DNA of 64,000 nucleotides from NCBI RefSeq assembly GCF_003269065.1, contig NZ_QLTA01000001.1, positions 124,001-188,000 of the forward strand. The letters run 5' to 3'. This DNA comes from Paracidovorax anthurii. GTDB lineage: Bacteria; Pseudomonadota; Gammaproteobacteria; Burkholderiales; Burkholderiaceae_C. Made by a program: the position numbers and the translations under genes. The notes under the pieces are model-generated. The model was not told the origin of the DNA. It did not search any database and worked only from the letters and a program-made list of their open reading frames with translations. This document shows positions 48,302 through 57,020 of this stretch, one piece after another; positions within the stretch are counted from its first letter, which is position 1; each line of letters begins with the position of its first letter.

Positions 48302-49228
48302 ATGGACTGGACCCACCGCCTGCGGCTGCGCCACCTGCAGATGCTCCTGAGCCTCGCGCAGACGGGCAACATGAGCCGCTCGGCGCAGGCGCTCAACACC
48401 GCGCAGCCCGCGCTCTCCAAGTGGCTCAAGGAGCTGGAGGAGGACATCGGCGTGCCGCTCTTCGAGCGCCACGCGCGCGGGCTCAAGCCCACGGCCCAGG
48501 GCGAGGCGCTGATCGCCCACGCGCGGCGCGTCGAGGCGCACCTGGACAGCGCGCGCGACGACATGCACGCGCTGCGCGAGGGCGGCAGCGGCCTGGTGGT
48601 GGTGGGCACCTCGGGCGCCTCGGCCTCCGACGTGGTGCCCATGGCCGTGCTGCGCCTGCTGGAGTGGCTGCCGCGCGCGCGCATCCGGCTGGCCGAGAGC
48701 ACCATGAACGTGCTCATGCAGCAGCTCGCCACCGGCGAGCTCGACGTGGTGGTGGGCCGCTCGGCGCCCGAGCTGCACGACACCCACATCCACGCCGAGA
48801 TGCTCTACATGGAGCCCATCCACCTCGTGGCGCGGCCGCAGCACCCGCTGTTCCGGCAGCCGGGCGAGCCGGGCTGGGACGACCTCATGGCCTACCGCTG
48901 GCTCGTCTGGCCCCGGGGCACGCCGATCCGCAACGCGCTGGAGAACGCCCTCGCCACGGCCGGGCACGCGGTGCCGCGCGACACCGTGGAGTCGAACTCC
49001 GTCACGCTCAACCTCACGCTGCTGGGCCATAGCGACATGATCGGCATGGCCTCGCACCGCGCGGCGCTGCGCTTCTCGCAGCTGGGCGCGCTGCGCGTGC
49101 TGCCGGTGCGGCTGTCGGGCTTTGGCTCGGTGTCGATGTACTGGCGCGAGAACACCACCGACCGCGCCGCCGTGGCCAGCATGCTGCGCGCGCTGCGCGA
49201 GGTGGCCGCGTCCGCTCCGGCCCCATGA
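48302..49228 (+). CDS. LysR family regulator divergent from the gentisate operon
   Basis: 308 residues. The DNA-binding part is LRLRHLQMLLSLAQTGNMSR, then AQPALSKWLKELEEDIGVPL and FERHARGLKPTAQGEAL, like the GbpR/CbbR-like group. It belongs to a different LysR subfamily from NagR. Its position back-to-back with nagI suggests control of the gentisate operon, perhaps with gentisate or another ring-fission-pathway acid as ligand; NagR might instead control both operons. A perfect dyad lies just upstream. Confidence 0.9.
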   Translation: MDWTHRLRLRHLQMLLSLAQTGNMSRSAQALNTAQPALSKWLKELEEDIGVPLFERHARGLKPTAQGEALIAHARRVEAHLDSARDDMHALREGGSGLVVVGTSGASASDVVPMAVLRLLEWLPRARIRLAESTMNVLMQQLATGELDVVVGRSAPELHDTHIHAEMLYMEPIHLVARPQHPLFRQPGEPGWDDLMAYRWLVWPRGTPIRNALENALATAGHAVPRDTVESNSVTLNLTLLGHSDMIGMASHRAALRFSQLGALRVLPVRLSGFGSVSMYWRENTTDRAAVASMLRALREVAASAPAP

Positions 49229-49257
49229 GCACCGTGGGTTCCGCCATTCACTCCTAA

Positions 49258-49315
49258 AGATATAGCAAACAACGTAGCAAAGACGGCGACATGGAGCCCT
49301 TCTGGCTTCAAAAAT
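49258..49315 (+). repeat. Dispersed intergenic repeat, copy 5
   Basis: GATATAGCAAACAACGTAGC, then AGACGGCGACATGGAGCC, CTTCT, GGCTTCAAAAAT. It has the full family layout, including the closing GGCTTCAAA, which can pair weakly with GGAGCC. It lies between the LysR and acyl-CoA dehydrogenase genes. Confidence 0.65.
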
Positions 49316-49408
49316 GCGACAAAGCACCGCCCCGGGCGTGCAAGTTCGCGGAACCGGGAGCACCATGGCGCCTTCGCGCACCGCGCGCCGCCAGCGGAGG
49401 ACACGCCC

Positions 49409-51070
49409 ATGGCCCCGGCCCACGCCACCCACGAGGTCTTCAACCAGTACCCGGAAATCACCGGCTACGACCTGCTCGCCACCGATGCCGCCCTGCTGGA
49501 AGGCCTGCAGCGCGCGGGCGCCGAGGGCGACCTGCCCGCCCTCGGCGCCTATGCGCGGCGGCTGGGCACGGCCGAGACCTTCGCGCTGGCCGAGCAGGCC
49601 AACCGCCACGCGCCCGAGCTGCACCGCTTCGACAGCCGGGGGCGGCGCATCGACCACGTGGAGTTCCACCCCGCATGGCACGCGCTCATGGCGCTCTACC
49701 GCGCGCAGGGGCTGGTCTCGATGCCGTTCGAGGGCGAGCGGCGCGGCCGCTGGAGCGCCTGGGCGGCGGGCTTCTACCTGCACGCGCAGGTGGAGCAGGG
49801 CACGCTCTGCCCGGCCACCATGACGCAGGCCGCCATCCCGCTGCTGCGCCGGGAGCCCGCGCTCTGGGAGCTGCTCGGCGCCCGGCTGCACGCCCGCGAG
49901 TACGACCCGCGCGACGTGCCGGCGCGGGACAAGGCCAGCATCTGGCTCGGCATGGGCATGACCGAGAAGCAGGGCGGATCGGACGTACGCGCCAACACCA
50001 CCGTCGCCACGCCCGCGGACGCGGGCGGCCGGGGGAGCGAATACCTGCTGCGCGGCCACAAGTGGTTCTTCTCGGCGCCCCAGAGCGATGCGCACCTCGT
50101 CGTGGCGCGCACCGGCGAGGGCGGCCCGTTCGCGTGCTTCTACGTGCCGCGCCGCAGGCCCGACGGCACGCTCAACGGCGTGCACCTGCAGCGGCTCAAG
50201 GACAAGGTGGGCAACCGCAGCAACGCCAGCAGCGAGGCGGAATTCCACGACGCCTGGGGCCTGCTGGTGGGTGAGGAAGGCCGGGGCATCCCGACCCTCA
50301 TCGAGATGGCCACCATCACGCGCCTGAACTGCGTGGCCGGCAGCGCGGCCATCCTGCGGCAGGCCACCGTGCAGGCCATCGCCTACGCGCGCCGCCGCCA
50401 CGCCTTCGGCAAGGCCCTGGCCGATCAGCCGCTGATGCGCGCCGTGCTGGTCGATCTGGCGCTGGAGAGCGAGGCCGCGCTCGCCCTGCTGCTGCGCCTG
50501 GCCGAGGCCTTCGAGCAGGACAACAGCCCGGCGGAGCGGGCCTGGAAGCGCATCGTGACGCCGGCCGCCAAGTTCTGGGTGTGCAAGCGCGGCGTGGAAT
50601 GCACCGCCGAGGCCATGGAGGTGCTCGGCGGCAACGGCTATGTGCGCGAGGGAACGCTGGCGCGGCTCTTTCTGGAGGCGCCGGTGAATTCGATCTGGGA
50701 AGGCTCGGGCAACGTGATGTGCCTGGACGTGCTGCGCGCCCTGGCGCGCGAGCCCGAGGCCGCGCTCGCGCTGCTGGACGAGCTGGCCCCGGCCGCGCAG
50801 GGCGAGCCGCGCATCGCCGCCGCGCTGCGCGACCTGCAGGCGGTCCTGCTGGCGCCGCCCGAGGGGCTGGAAGCCCTGGGCCGCGTGCTCGCGCAGCGCC
50901 TCGTGCTGGCCGCCCAGGCCTGCCTGCTGCGCCGCCACGCGCCCGACGCCGTGGCCGACGCGTTCATCGCCACGCGGCTGGCGGACGGCGGCGCGGGGCG
51001 CGTGGTGGGCGCCATCGACACGCGCGCGATGGACACCGGGGCGATCCTGGAGCGGGCGTTTTCGGGGTGA
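49409..51070 (+). CDS. Acyl-CoA dehydrogenase family protein, AidB-like
   Basis: 553 residues, about 150 longer than ordinary acyl-CoA dehydrogenases and matching the AidB subfamily. Landmarks are EVFNQYPEITGYDLLATDAA at the N-terminus, the flavin loop GMGMTEKQGGSDVRANTT, HKWFFSAPQSDAHLV, RLKDKVGNRSNASSE and VLGGNGYVREGTLARLF, then SIWEGSGNVMCLDVLRAL. AidB of E. coli binds DNA and protects against alkylation; other members may oxidise isovaleryl-CoA-like substrates. GGAGG lies 8 bases before the ATG. Converges on the first effector gene, 20 bp apart. Confidence 0.9.
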   Translation: MAPAHATHEVFNQYPEITGYDLLATDAALLEGLQRAGAEGDLPALGAYARRLGTAETFALAEQANRHAPELHRFDSRGRRIDHVEFHPAWHALMALYRAQGLVSMPFEGERRGRWSAWAAGFYLHAQVEQGTLCPATMTQAAIPLLRREPALWELLGARLHAREYDPRDVPARDKASIWLGMGMTEKQGGSDVRANTTVATPADAGGRGSEYLLRGHKWFFSAPQSDAHLVVARTGEGGPFACFYVPRRRPDGTLNGVHLQRLKDKVGNRSNASSEAEFHDAWGLLVGEEGRGIPTLIEMATITRLNCVAGSAAILRQATVQAIAYARRRHAFGKALADQPLMRAVLVDLALESEAALALLLRLAEAFEQDNSPAERAWKRIVTPAAKFWVCKRGVECTAEAMEVLGGNGYVREGTLARLFLEAPVNSIWEGSGNVMCLDVLRALAREPEAALALLDELAPAAQGEPRIAAALRDLQAVLLAPPEGLEALGRVLAQRLVLAAQACLLRRHAPDAVADAFIATRLADGGAGRVVGAIDTRAMDTGAILERAFSG

Positions 51071-51089
51071 GCCGCGCCGCGCCAGCAGC

Positions 51090-51935
51090 CTAGATCGCTT
51101 GCAATGCAGTCATGTACTTCATGAAAGTCGCGTTGGCCTCTTCGGACGATGCGGCGCCGGCGCCCAGCAGCGGCAGCAACTGCTCAGGCGCGCCATGCTT
51201 TTTCAGCGCGTCGTCGATCTGTGCAACAACCGTTGCCTCGTCGTTCGTGTCCGCAATCGCGGTCCGCACCTGCGCCGCGAATGCCAGTTCAGACGGGGGA
51301 ACTTCGCCCAGCTGGATCGTGTAGCCCATCGCCCCCAGGAACGGCCCTGGTCCTTTTTCTCCGAAGTGCTTGCCCAGCTCATCGGCGGCGGTCTTGCGCA
51401 GTTCCCCGTCCAACATCGGATCGGTCATCGCCTGCATCAGGTTGTCGATGCCCTTGGCCACCTCGCTGCGGGCCCATCCAGCCGGGACCTCGATCATCGC
51501 CTCCGACCCCAGCCGCGCCGTCTGTACCGCCGTCCACAATGCCATCGCCTTTTGGGGCTCCACCGAAGTGCCGCCCTTGAGGTGCGTTGCCACCTCCGTT
51601 TCCACCTCGGTGCGCTGCGCAGCCGTCATGGCCTCGGCCTGCTGGAGCTGCTCCTCGGCCGTCGCCTTCAGCAGGTTCCTGACCCGCTCCTGCGCCGGCC
51701 GCAGGCTGGGCGCATGCGGCGCGGTGCGCTGGGGACTCGCGGAACGCGCACGCGCGGCGGGCGAATCGATCGACGCCGAACGACCGCGCGGCGACCCGGC
51801 CAGCGCGTGGTCGGCATGCCGCGCGGAGCCTCGCGGCGAGACCTCGCCGGTGGAGGCCGAAGATGCGGAGCCATGCTCCGGCGGCGGCATGGTGGCGCGG
51901 CGCGCAGACGCGGGCGTGGAAACGTTGAGGGTCAT
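51090..51935 (-). CDS. Putative type III effector, NEL-less relative of the 59.6-kb effector
   Basis: 281 residues, no signal peptide. Residues 1-80 are rich in Ser, Pro, Arg and Ala with little order, as in type III secretion signals; the rest is helical. Residues 130-145 (AMALWTAVQTARLGSE) and 164-195 (DNLMQAMTDPMLDGELRKTA, then DELGKHFGEKG) align with residues 126-141 and 196-227 of the NEL-domain effector at 59593-61557, so the two probably share a helical domain. An exact PIP box lies 67 bp upstream of the ATG, and AAGGGAG precedes it. No known activity is recognised. Confidence 0.65.
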   Translation of the reverse strand: MTLNVSTPASARRATMPPPEHGSASSASTGEVSPRGSARHADHALAGSPRGRSASIDSPAARARSASPQRTAPHAPSLRPAQERVRNLLKATAEEQLQQAEAMTAAQRTEVETEVATHLKGGTSVEPQKAMALWTAVQTARLGSEAMIEVPAGWARSEVAKGIDNLMQAMTDPMLDGELRKTAADELGKHFGEKGPGPFLGAMGYTIQLGEVPPSELAFAAQVRTAIADTNDEATVVAQIDDALKKHGAPEQLLPLLGAGAASSEEANATFMKYMTALQAI

Positions 51936-52001
51936 GGCAAAAACTCCCTTGTCAAAAAGGGCCCATGCTCGCGCCGCCGGGCCGCACGGCCCCGGCCCCC
52001 C

Positions 52002-52026
52002 GCGAAAGGCATCGCTGCCTTGCGAA
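52002..52026 (-). promoter_or_regulatory. PIP box for the effector gene at 51090-51935
   Basis: On the minus strand TTCGC-N15-TTCGC, an exact match to the plant-inducible-promoter box bound by HrpX-type AraC activators. A -10-like GAGCAT (51970-51965) follows 31 bases later, close to the expected YANNNT. It ends 23 bp from the opposite PIP box. Confidence 0.85.
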
Positions 52027-52048
52027 AGAAGGCAGGCCGGGGGCACGC

Positions 52049-52110
52049 TTCGCGCCATGGCGCAGCCCTTCGCGCCGCCCCCGCTGCGCCGCACGCGGCA
52101 GGCACACCAT
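52049..52110 (+). promoter_or_regulatory. PIP box and -10 element for the effector gene at 52158-55310
   Basis: TTCGC (52049-52053), 15 bases, TTCGC (52069-52073), then CACCAT (52105-52110), which fits the YANNNT -10 hexamer 31 bases after the box. The expected distance for HrpX-regulated promoters is 30-32 bases. Confidence 0.88.
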
Positions 52111-52157
52111 GCAGTGCCACGCCGCCGGCTCCGCACCGCCCCCGAGAAAGACGCGCC

Positions 52158-55100
52158 ATGCTTCCCATCACCTCCCGCCCCTCTTCTCCCCGCGCAGGCC
52201 TGGACCACCCCGGGGCCCTTCCGGCGCAGGAGACCCCGGGCAGCCCGGGGCCGCGCCCGCCATCGCCCCACCCGCTGCGCGGCGCGCTGCCCTCCCGGCC
52301 GGGCACGCCGACGCCGCCGGATTCCCCGCTGGCGCCCCGGCGAACGCAACTCGGCACCTCCAGCTCCACGGAACGGCTGCAGGCGTTGCTGCGCCACCAG
52401 GCCGACGAGGCGACGGACGACGCGGCCCAGGCGATGGACACCGATTCGGATTCGGATTCCGACATGGAACTCGACATCGTCATCGACGACAGCGCGATCC
52501 AGGCCGCGCGCCAGGCCCGGATCGCCGAACTCACGCAGGCCCTGGCGGGCGCGCACACGACCGAGGCCTTGAACGCCATGGTGGAGCAGGCCATGCAGAC
52601 GGCCTGGCAGGCGGCCGAGCGCGCCACGGTCCCCACGGGCAAGGACATCTCCGGCGCCCTCGTGCCCACCTTCGACAACCGGCACAACGGCTTCATGGAC
52701 GCCTCGCAGGCCGTCGTGCGCCTGGAGGCGGCCGCGAACGCCTGGGATGCCGCGGTGGAGCACTACGGCGCGACGCTCTCCGCCCGCGACCTGCTCCTGC
52801 CGCACGCCGGCCCCGACCTGCTCGATCTGCAACTGCAGCACTTCCAGACCATGGCATGCCGCCTGCGGGCGCAGGAGAAGACCCTGCGCGGCCTCCTGCT
52901 CCTGCTGCAGTGCTTCCGGGTGGGGGCAGCGGGCCAGTCGCGCGTCCAGGACGAGGCGGCCGGCCATCTGCGCGAAGCCCGGGCCCTGCGCGCGCAGGAG
53001 CCCCTGGACGCGCTGCCTCCGGGCCTCGCGGAAATCGACCAGGCGCTCCGCCAGGCGCTGGCGCGCGTGGGCAAGTCCATCCAGGGCGATCTGGAGCAGA
53101 TCCAACAGAGCGGCAAGCCGCACCACGCCCCCGCCACGCTGGCGCCGCCGGGCAGCAACGCCAGCCGGCCCACGTCCATCGAGGAGGCCTGGATCGCGCA
53201 CGTCGCCCAGTCCGGCACCGCGCTGGAGGAAGCCGCCCGGGCATTGCTGGCCGCCTGGGGGCACCCACCGGAAGCGCCGGCCCTGGCCGCGCCGGTGGCC
53301 GAGGCGCTGACCGACCTGCCAGCCCTGCAAGACCGCGCGACCCAGCGCCGCGAAGCCGCGCTGCACCAGGCCATGGAGCCCCTGATGATGGCCGTGGAAG
53401 AGATGCAGGCCCGCGCCGCCGCGCGGCAGGACACGGCGCCGGACATGCCGTGGCGGCACACCCTGGACGTGTTCCACGACCTGAACCTCGCCCTGCAGTG
53501 CGCGGACGACTTCAGCCGCATGCTGGACGCCCGCGCCGCGCAGTGGACCCCCGCGCAGCGCGAAACCTCCCGCGAGACCCTCGACGGCCTGCAGGCCCGG
53601 ATCGCCCCGGCCCGGGAACAGGCCTCGGCACAGGCGCGGGCCGCCCTGAACCAGTCGCTCGACAGCCTCATCCAGCGGGGCATCGGCCTGCTGCGGATCG
53701 CGCAAACCGGGCCCGAGGACATGCAGGCCGCGGTCCGGCAAGCCCTTCCCGAGCTGGCCTCCACGGCGCGGAGCGCCCTGGCGTGGCTGGAGCAGTCGGG
53801 CGTCCACCCCCGCCTCGCCCCCCTCTCGCTGGAGCAGTGCGCGCAGGTGTGCACCGCCATCGCCCAGGCCTGCGACGACATGGTCCACGTGCCCGGAACA
53901 CCCGCCGAGGCCGTGGAACACGCGGCGCGCCTGCAGGCGACCGAGCGCCAGGTCCGACAGGCCGGCCAGGGGGAGCTGGCGCCCGCCATGCGCCCGTTGG
54001 CGGACCTCTGCGGGGCCGCGCGCATGGAGGCGCTGGAAAAGGCGATCGAGTTGGAGATCGAGGCCGTCAACGCCCTGGACCAGACCGAATGGAGCGGCAT
54101 CAACACGGCGATGGAGCGCGTGGGAACCCTGCTGTCCTCGGCCCACGCCATCGGCTTCGGACTGCCATTGCAGACAGGCCCCTCGGGACTGCAGGCGGCC
54201 GGCACGGGCGCGTCCTCGTCCACGACCGCGTCGGCCATGGACGCCACCACCTCCGAGGACGCGGCGCTCGCAGCCACGGTCCGCGCCACGGCCCGGCGCG
54301 CGCGGGAGATGCGGCAGGCCTCCGCGGAGCTGCCGCGGGACACGCCGGCGCAGCTGGCGCAGATCCACCGCGAAACCCGCGCGGCGATCAGCGAGATCCT
54401 CTTCGCGGCGGAGGCCACCGACACGCTGCTCACCGTCTTCCAGGACGCCTCGGCCGCCCTGGCCATCGCCAGCGCGGCGGACCGGCCCGCGCTGGCGGCC
54501 GGTTTCGCGGACAGGGCCCGCCTGTCGAGCACGCACGCGGTCGATGCCCTGAGCGACCAGCTCGCCGCCAGCGCCGGCTTCAGCTCGAAGAAGGCCCGCC
54601 ACCAGATCGACGATGCCGGGGCCAACAACCGCTACACCGAACGCACGGCGGCCCAGGCGGAGCTGAGCCTGCGGGCTCTGGGGCTGATCTTCGAAGGCCA
54701 GAAGAAAGCCCTGCAGATTCACGGGCAGGAGCGGCTCGCACACCACGAGTTCCAGGATGCCGTACACGCCATCAGCAAGCCGTACGAGGAAGCATTGACG
54801 ACCATCGAAACGGGGATCAAGCGGCTGGAGGACAACCTGGCGACGGAGCGCGCGGCCTCGGGCGATACGCAGGGAACGGACGCGGAACTGAGTGCCATCA
54901 AGGCCAGCCTGGAGCGGCTGTCGTGGCGCGCCAGCAAGGAAATGGACATCACCGTCAGCCAGCTCACGGCCGACTGGCTGGAGCGCTTCATCGGCAATCC
55001 CCAGGCCAGCGCATCCCACGTGCGCCAGTTGATCGGCAGCACGGAAACGGTGAAGACCTACACCGAGCTGCTGGAGAAGCACAAGAAGGACCTCCTCGCA

Positions 55101-55310
55101 AAACTCGGCGACGATGCCATGAAGAGCGAGGCTCGCGCCTTCCTCGCGACCTGCCTGCGGGTGATGCAGCAACTGAGCGACCATAAAGAGAAGATCAAGC
55201 CCCAACTGAAGGAATTCACCACCCAGTACCTGGCGGATGCCGCCGCCAAGGCCGAGGAGCGCAAGACCTCGCAGCCCACCAACAAGGCACGCGGCCGCAA
55301 GCGGCGCTGA
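52158..55310 (+). CDS. Very large putative type III effector, helical, with NLS-like C-terminus
   Basis: 1050 residues, no signal peptide. Residues 1-70 are Pro/Ser/Arg-rich and disordered (type III signal-like). An acidic patch, MDTDSDSDSDMELDIVIDDS, lies at about 92-112. The remaining 900 residues are almost wholly alpha-helical, rich in Ala, Leu, Gln and Glu, with heptad-like stretches (AQARAALNQSLDSLIQRGIG; KSIQGDLEQIQQSG). The protein ends NKARGRKRR, resembling a nuclear localisation signal. No enzymatic motif was recognised. A perfect PIP box and -10 element sit upstream, back-to-back with those of the neighbouring effector gene. GAGAAAG precedes the ATG. Confidence 0.7.
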   Translation: MLPITSRPSSPRAGLDHPGALPAQETPGSPGPRPPSPHPLRGALPSRPGTPTPPDSPLAPRRTQLGTSSSTERLQALLRHQADEATDDAAQAMDTDSDSDSDMELDIVIDDSAIQAARQARIAELTQALAGAHTTEALNAMVEQAMQTAWQAAERATVPTGKDISGALVPTFDNRHNGFMDASQAVVRLEAAANAWDAAVEHYGATLSARDLLLPHAGPDLLDLQLQHFQTMACRLRAQEKTLRGLLLLLQCFRVGAAGQSRVQDEAAGHLREARALRAQEPLDALPPGLAEIDQALRQALARVGKSIQGDLEQIQQSGKPHHAPATLAPPGSNASRPTSIEEAWIAHVAQSGTALEEAARALLAAWGHPPEAPALAAPVAEALTDLPALQDRATQRREAALHQAMEPLMMAVEEMQARAAARQDTAPDMPWRHTLDVFHDLNLALQCADDFSRMLDARAAQWTPAQRETSRETLDGLQARIAPAREQASAQARAALNQSLDSLIQRGIGLLRIAQTGPEDMQAAVRQALPELASTARSALAWLEQSGVHPRLAPLSLEQCAQVCTAIAQACDDMVHVPGTPAEAVEHAARLQATERQVRQAGQGELAPAMRPLADLCGAARMEALEKAIELEIEAVNALDQTEWSGINTAMERVGTLLSSAHAIGFGLPLQTGPSGLQAAGTGASSSTTASAMDATTSEDAALAATVRATARRAREMRQASAELPRDTPAQLAQIHRETRAAISEILFAAEATDTLLTVFQDASAALAIASAADRPALAAGFADRARLSSTHAVDALSDQLAASAGFSSKKARHQIDDAGANNRYTERTAAQAELSLRALGLIFEGQKKALQIHGQERLAHHEFQDAVHAISKPYEEALTTIETGIKRLEDNLATERAASGDTQGTDAELSAIKASLERLSWRASKEMDITVSQLTADWLERFIGNPQASASHVRQLIGSTETVKTYTELLEKHKKDLLAKLGDDAMKSEARAFLATCLRVMQQLSDHKEKIKPQLKEFTTQYLADAAAKAEERKTSQPTNKARGRKRR

Positions 55311-55373
55311 CGGGGGCGGCCTGCGCCGCGGAATCCGCCCTCGCGGCCCGCCGGCGCGCCCCGTGCCGCCATA

Positions 55374-55393
55374 GAATGCGATCCATTCGCATC
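55374..55393. promoter_or_regulatory. Fur-box-like palindrome upstream of fecI
   Basis: GAATGCGATCCATTCGCATC: ATGCG and CGCAT arms around an AT-rich centre, resembling Fur sites of high-GC betaproteobacteria. It ends 33 bp before the fecI ATG, where bound Fur would block transcription in iron-replete cells. Confidence 0.65.
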
Positions 55394-55425
55394 TGAGCCC
55401 TGCTTCCGCGGCGCCCGCCCACCCC

Positions 55426-55962
55426 ATGTCCACCCCCGCTCCCACCGCCTCCGGGAATGCGGTGCACGCCCTCTACCTGCAGCACCATGGCTGGCTCGTC
55501 GCGCGGCTGCGCCGCAAGCTGGGCTGCGCCTGGGACGCGGCCGACCTGGCGCAGAGCACCTTCGTGCGGGTGCTGTGCGCGCGCGGCACGCCCGTGGAAT
55601 CGCTGGCCGAGCCCCGCGCCTACCTGACCACCATCGCCCAGCACCTGCTCTCCAACCACCTGCGCCGCCGGCAGATCGAGCGCGCCTACCTGGAGGCCCT
55701 GGCCACGCTGCCCGAGCCCGTGGCGCCGCCGCCCGACGCGCGCCTGATGGTGCTGGAGACGCTCGTCGCCATCGACCGCCTGCTGGACGGCCTGCCCGTG
55801 GTGGCGCGCCGCGCCTTCCTGCTCTGGCGGCTGGAGGAGCTGACGCAGGAGGAGATCGCCGCGCGCCTGGGCCTCTCGCGCACCAGCGTGCGCCGGCACC
55901 TCGCGGCGGCGGCCGAGCGCTGCTATTTCGGCGATGCCGGCGATGCCGGCGATGCGGCCTGA
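55426..55962 (+). CDS. fecI: FecI-type ECF sigma factor
   Basis: 178 residues, iron-starvation ECF sigma factor. Region 2 includes LYLQHHGWLVARLRRKLGCA and WDAADLAQSTFVRVL (DAxDxxQxxFxR); region 4 has LEELTQEEIAARLGLSRTSV ending in the promoter-recognition helix SVRRHLAAAAERCYF. It directs transcription of the downstream receptor gene when FecR relays a signal. The last codons read GDAGDAGDAA, from three tandem copies of GGCGATGCC, and overlap the fecR start. A Fur box lies upstream. Confidence 0.9.
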   Translation: MSTPAPTASGNAVHALYLQHHGWLVARLRRKLGCAWDAADLAQSTFVRVLCARGTPVESLAEPRAYLTTIAQHLLSNHLRRRQIERAYLEALATLPEPVAPPPDARLMVLETLVAIDRLLDGLPVVARRAFLLWRLEELTQEEIAARLGLSRTSVRRHLAAAAERCYFGDAGDAGDAA

Positions 55963-56926
55963 GGCCCCGGCCGTGAGCCCCGCCGTGGCCCGGCAGGCCG
56001 TGGCCTGGCTGCTGGCGCTGGACGATGCGCCCGAGGGCTCGGCCGCCGCGCCCGCCACCCACGCGCGCTGGCGCGACTGGCTGGACGCCGACCCCGCCCA
56101 TGCCCTGGCCTGGGAGCGCATCGCGGCCATGGACGCGCGGCTGCGCGAGACGCCCCCCGGCGCCGCGCTGCATGCGCTGGCAGCCCCGGGGGCCGCGCGC
56201 CGCCGCACGGCGGCCCGGCTGGCGGTGCTGCTGGCGGCGGGCACGGGCGCGCTGCTGGCCGCGCGCCAGACCGCGCCCTGGCAGGCGCTCGCGGCCGACC
56301 TCTCCACCGCCACGGGCGAGCGGCGGCACACCGTGCTTGCCGACGGCACGCGGCTGCAGCTGGATACGGCCTCGGCCGTGGATGTGCGCTACGGCGCCAT
56401 CGAGCGCCGCATCGTGCTGCGCCGGGGCGAGATCCTGATCGAAAGCGCGCCGGATGCCGCGCGCCCGCTGCGCGTGCAGACCGCCGAGGGCACCGTGCGC
56501 GCCATCGGCACGCGCTTCACCGTGCGCCAGCGGGATGGCCTGACGGCCGTCGCCGTGCTGGGCGGCGCGGTGGAACTGCAGCCGCGCGGCGCGCAGGCAC
56601 CGCCCCTGGTGCTGCACGCGGGGCAGGAGGCGGCCTTCAGCGCCACGCAGGCATCGCCGGCCGCCCCTCTGCGCGAAGGCGCGGCCGCCTGGAGCGAGGG
56701 CATGCTCGTGGCCGACGACATGGCCCTGCCCGACTTCCTCGCCGAGCTGGGCCGCTACCGCCCCGGCGTGCTGCGCTGCGCGCCCGAGGCCGCCGGCCTG
56801 CGCGTGTCGGGCACCTACCCGCTGGACGACACCGACCGCGTACTGGCCGCGCTCACGCGCTCGCTGCCGGTGGAGGTGCGCAGCCGCTCGCGCTGGTGGG
56901 TGACCGTGGCACGGCGGGCGGGCTGA
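55952..56926 (+). CDS. fecR: FecR-type anti-sigma/sigma regulator
   Basis: 324 residues from the third of three in-frame ATGs (55934, 55943, 55952) created by the GGCGATGCC repeats; none has a good ribosome site. The cytoplasmic DUF4880 domain (VARQAVAWLLALDD, W..WL..D..H..A.ER) is followed by one membrane helix (ARLAVLLAAGTGALLAA) and the periplasmic FecR domain (GERRHTVLADGTRLQLDTAS, then RIVLRRGEILIESAPD). It links the receptor's STN domain to FecI. Cotranscribed with fecI by an overlap. Confidence 0.9.
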   Translation: MRPEAPAVSPAVARQAVAWLLALDDAPEGSAAAPATHARWRDWLDADPAHALAWERIAAMDARLRETPPGAALHALAAPGAARRRTAARLAVLLAAGTGALLAARQTAPWQALAADLSTATGERRHTVLADGTRLQLDTASAVDVRYGAIERRIVLRRGEILIESAPDAARPLRVQTAEGTVRAIGTRFTVRQRDGLTAVAVLGGAVELQPRGAQAPPLVLHAGQEAAFSATQASPAAPLREGAAAWSEGMLVADDMALPDFLAELGRYRPGVLRCAPEAAGLRVSGTYPLDDTDRVLAALTRSLPVEVRSRSRWWVTVARRAG

Positions 56927-56951
56927 CCGGCACGCCCTTCCGGCCAGGACC

Positions 56952-57020
56952 GAATAGCTACACATTTAATAGCAAACTCTCCATATTTCACGGCGACATG
57001 GAACCATCCCGGCTTCAAAT
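56952..57020 (+). repeat. Dispersed intergenic repeat, copy 6
   Basis: GAATAGCTACACATTTAATAG, then TTTCACGGCGACATGG, AACCATCCC, GGCTTCAAATCCTG. It is the most complete copy, lying between fecR and the receptor gene, 120 bp before the receptor ATG. Confidence 0.65.

Noticed and set aside
51936-55445. A minus-strand open frame of over 1100 codons upstream of the 51090-51935 gene
   Set aside because: It is the antisense shadow of the large effector gene: very high GC at third positions removes stop codons. The PIP box and ribosome site support a start at 51935.
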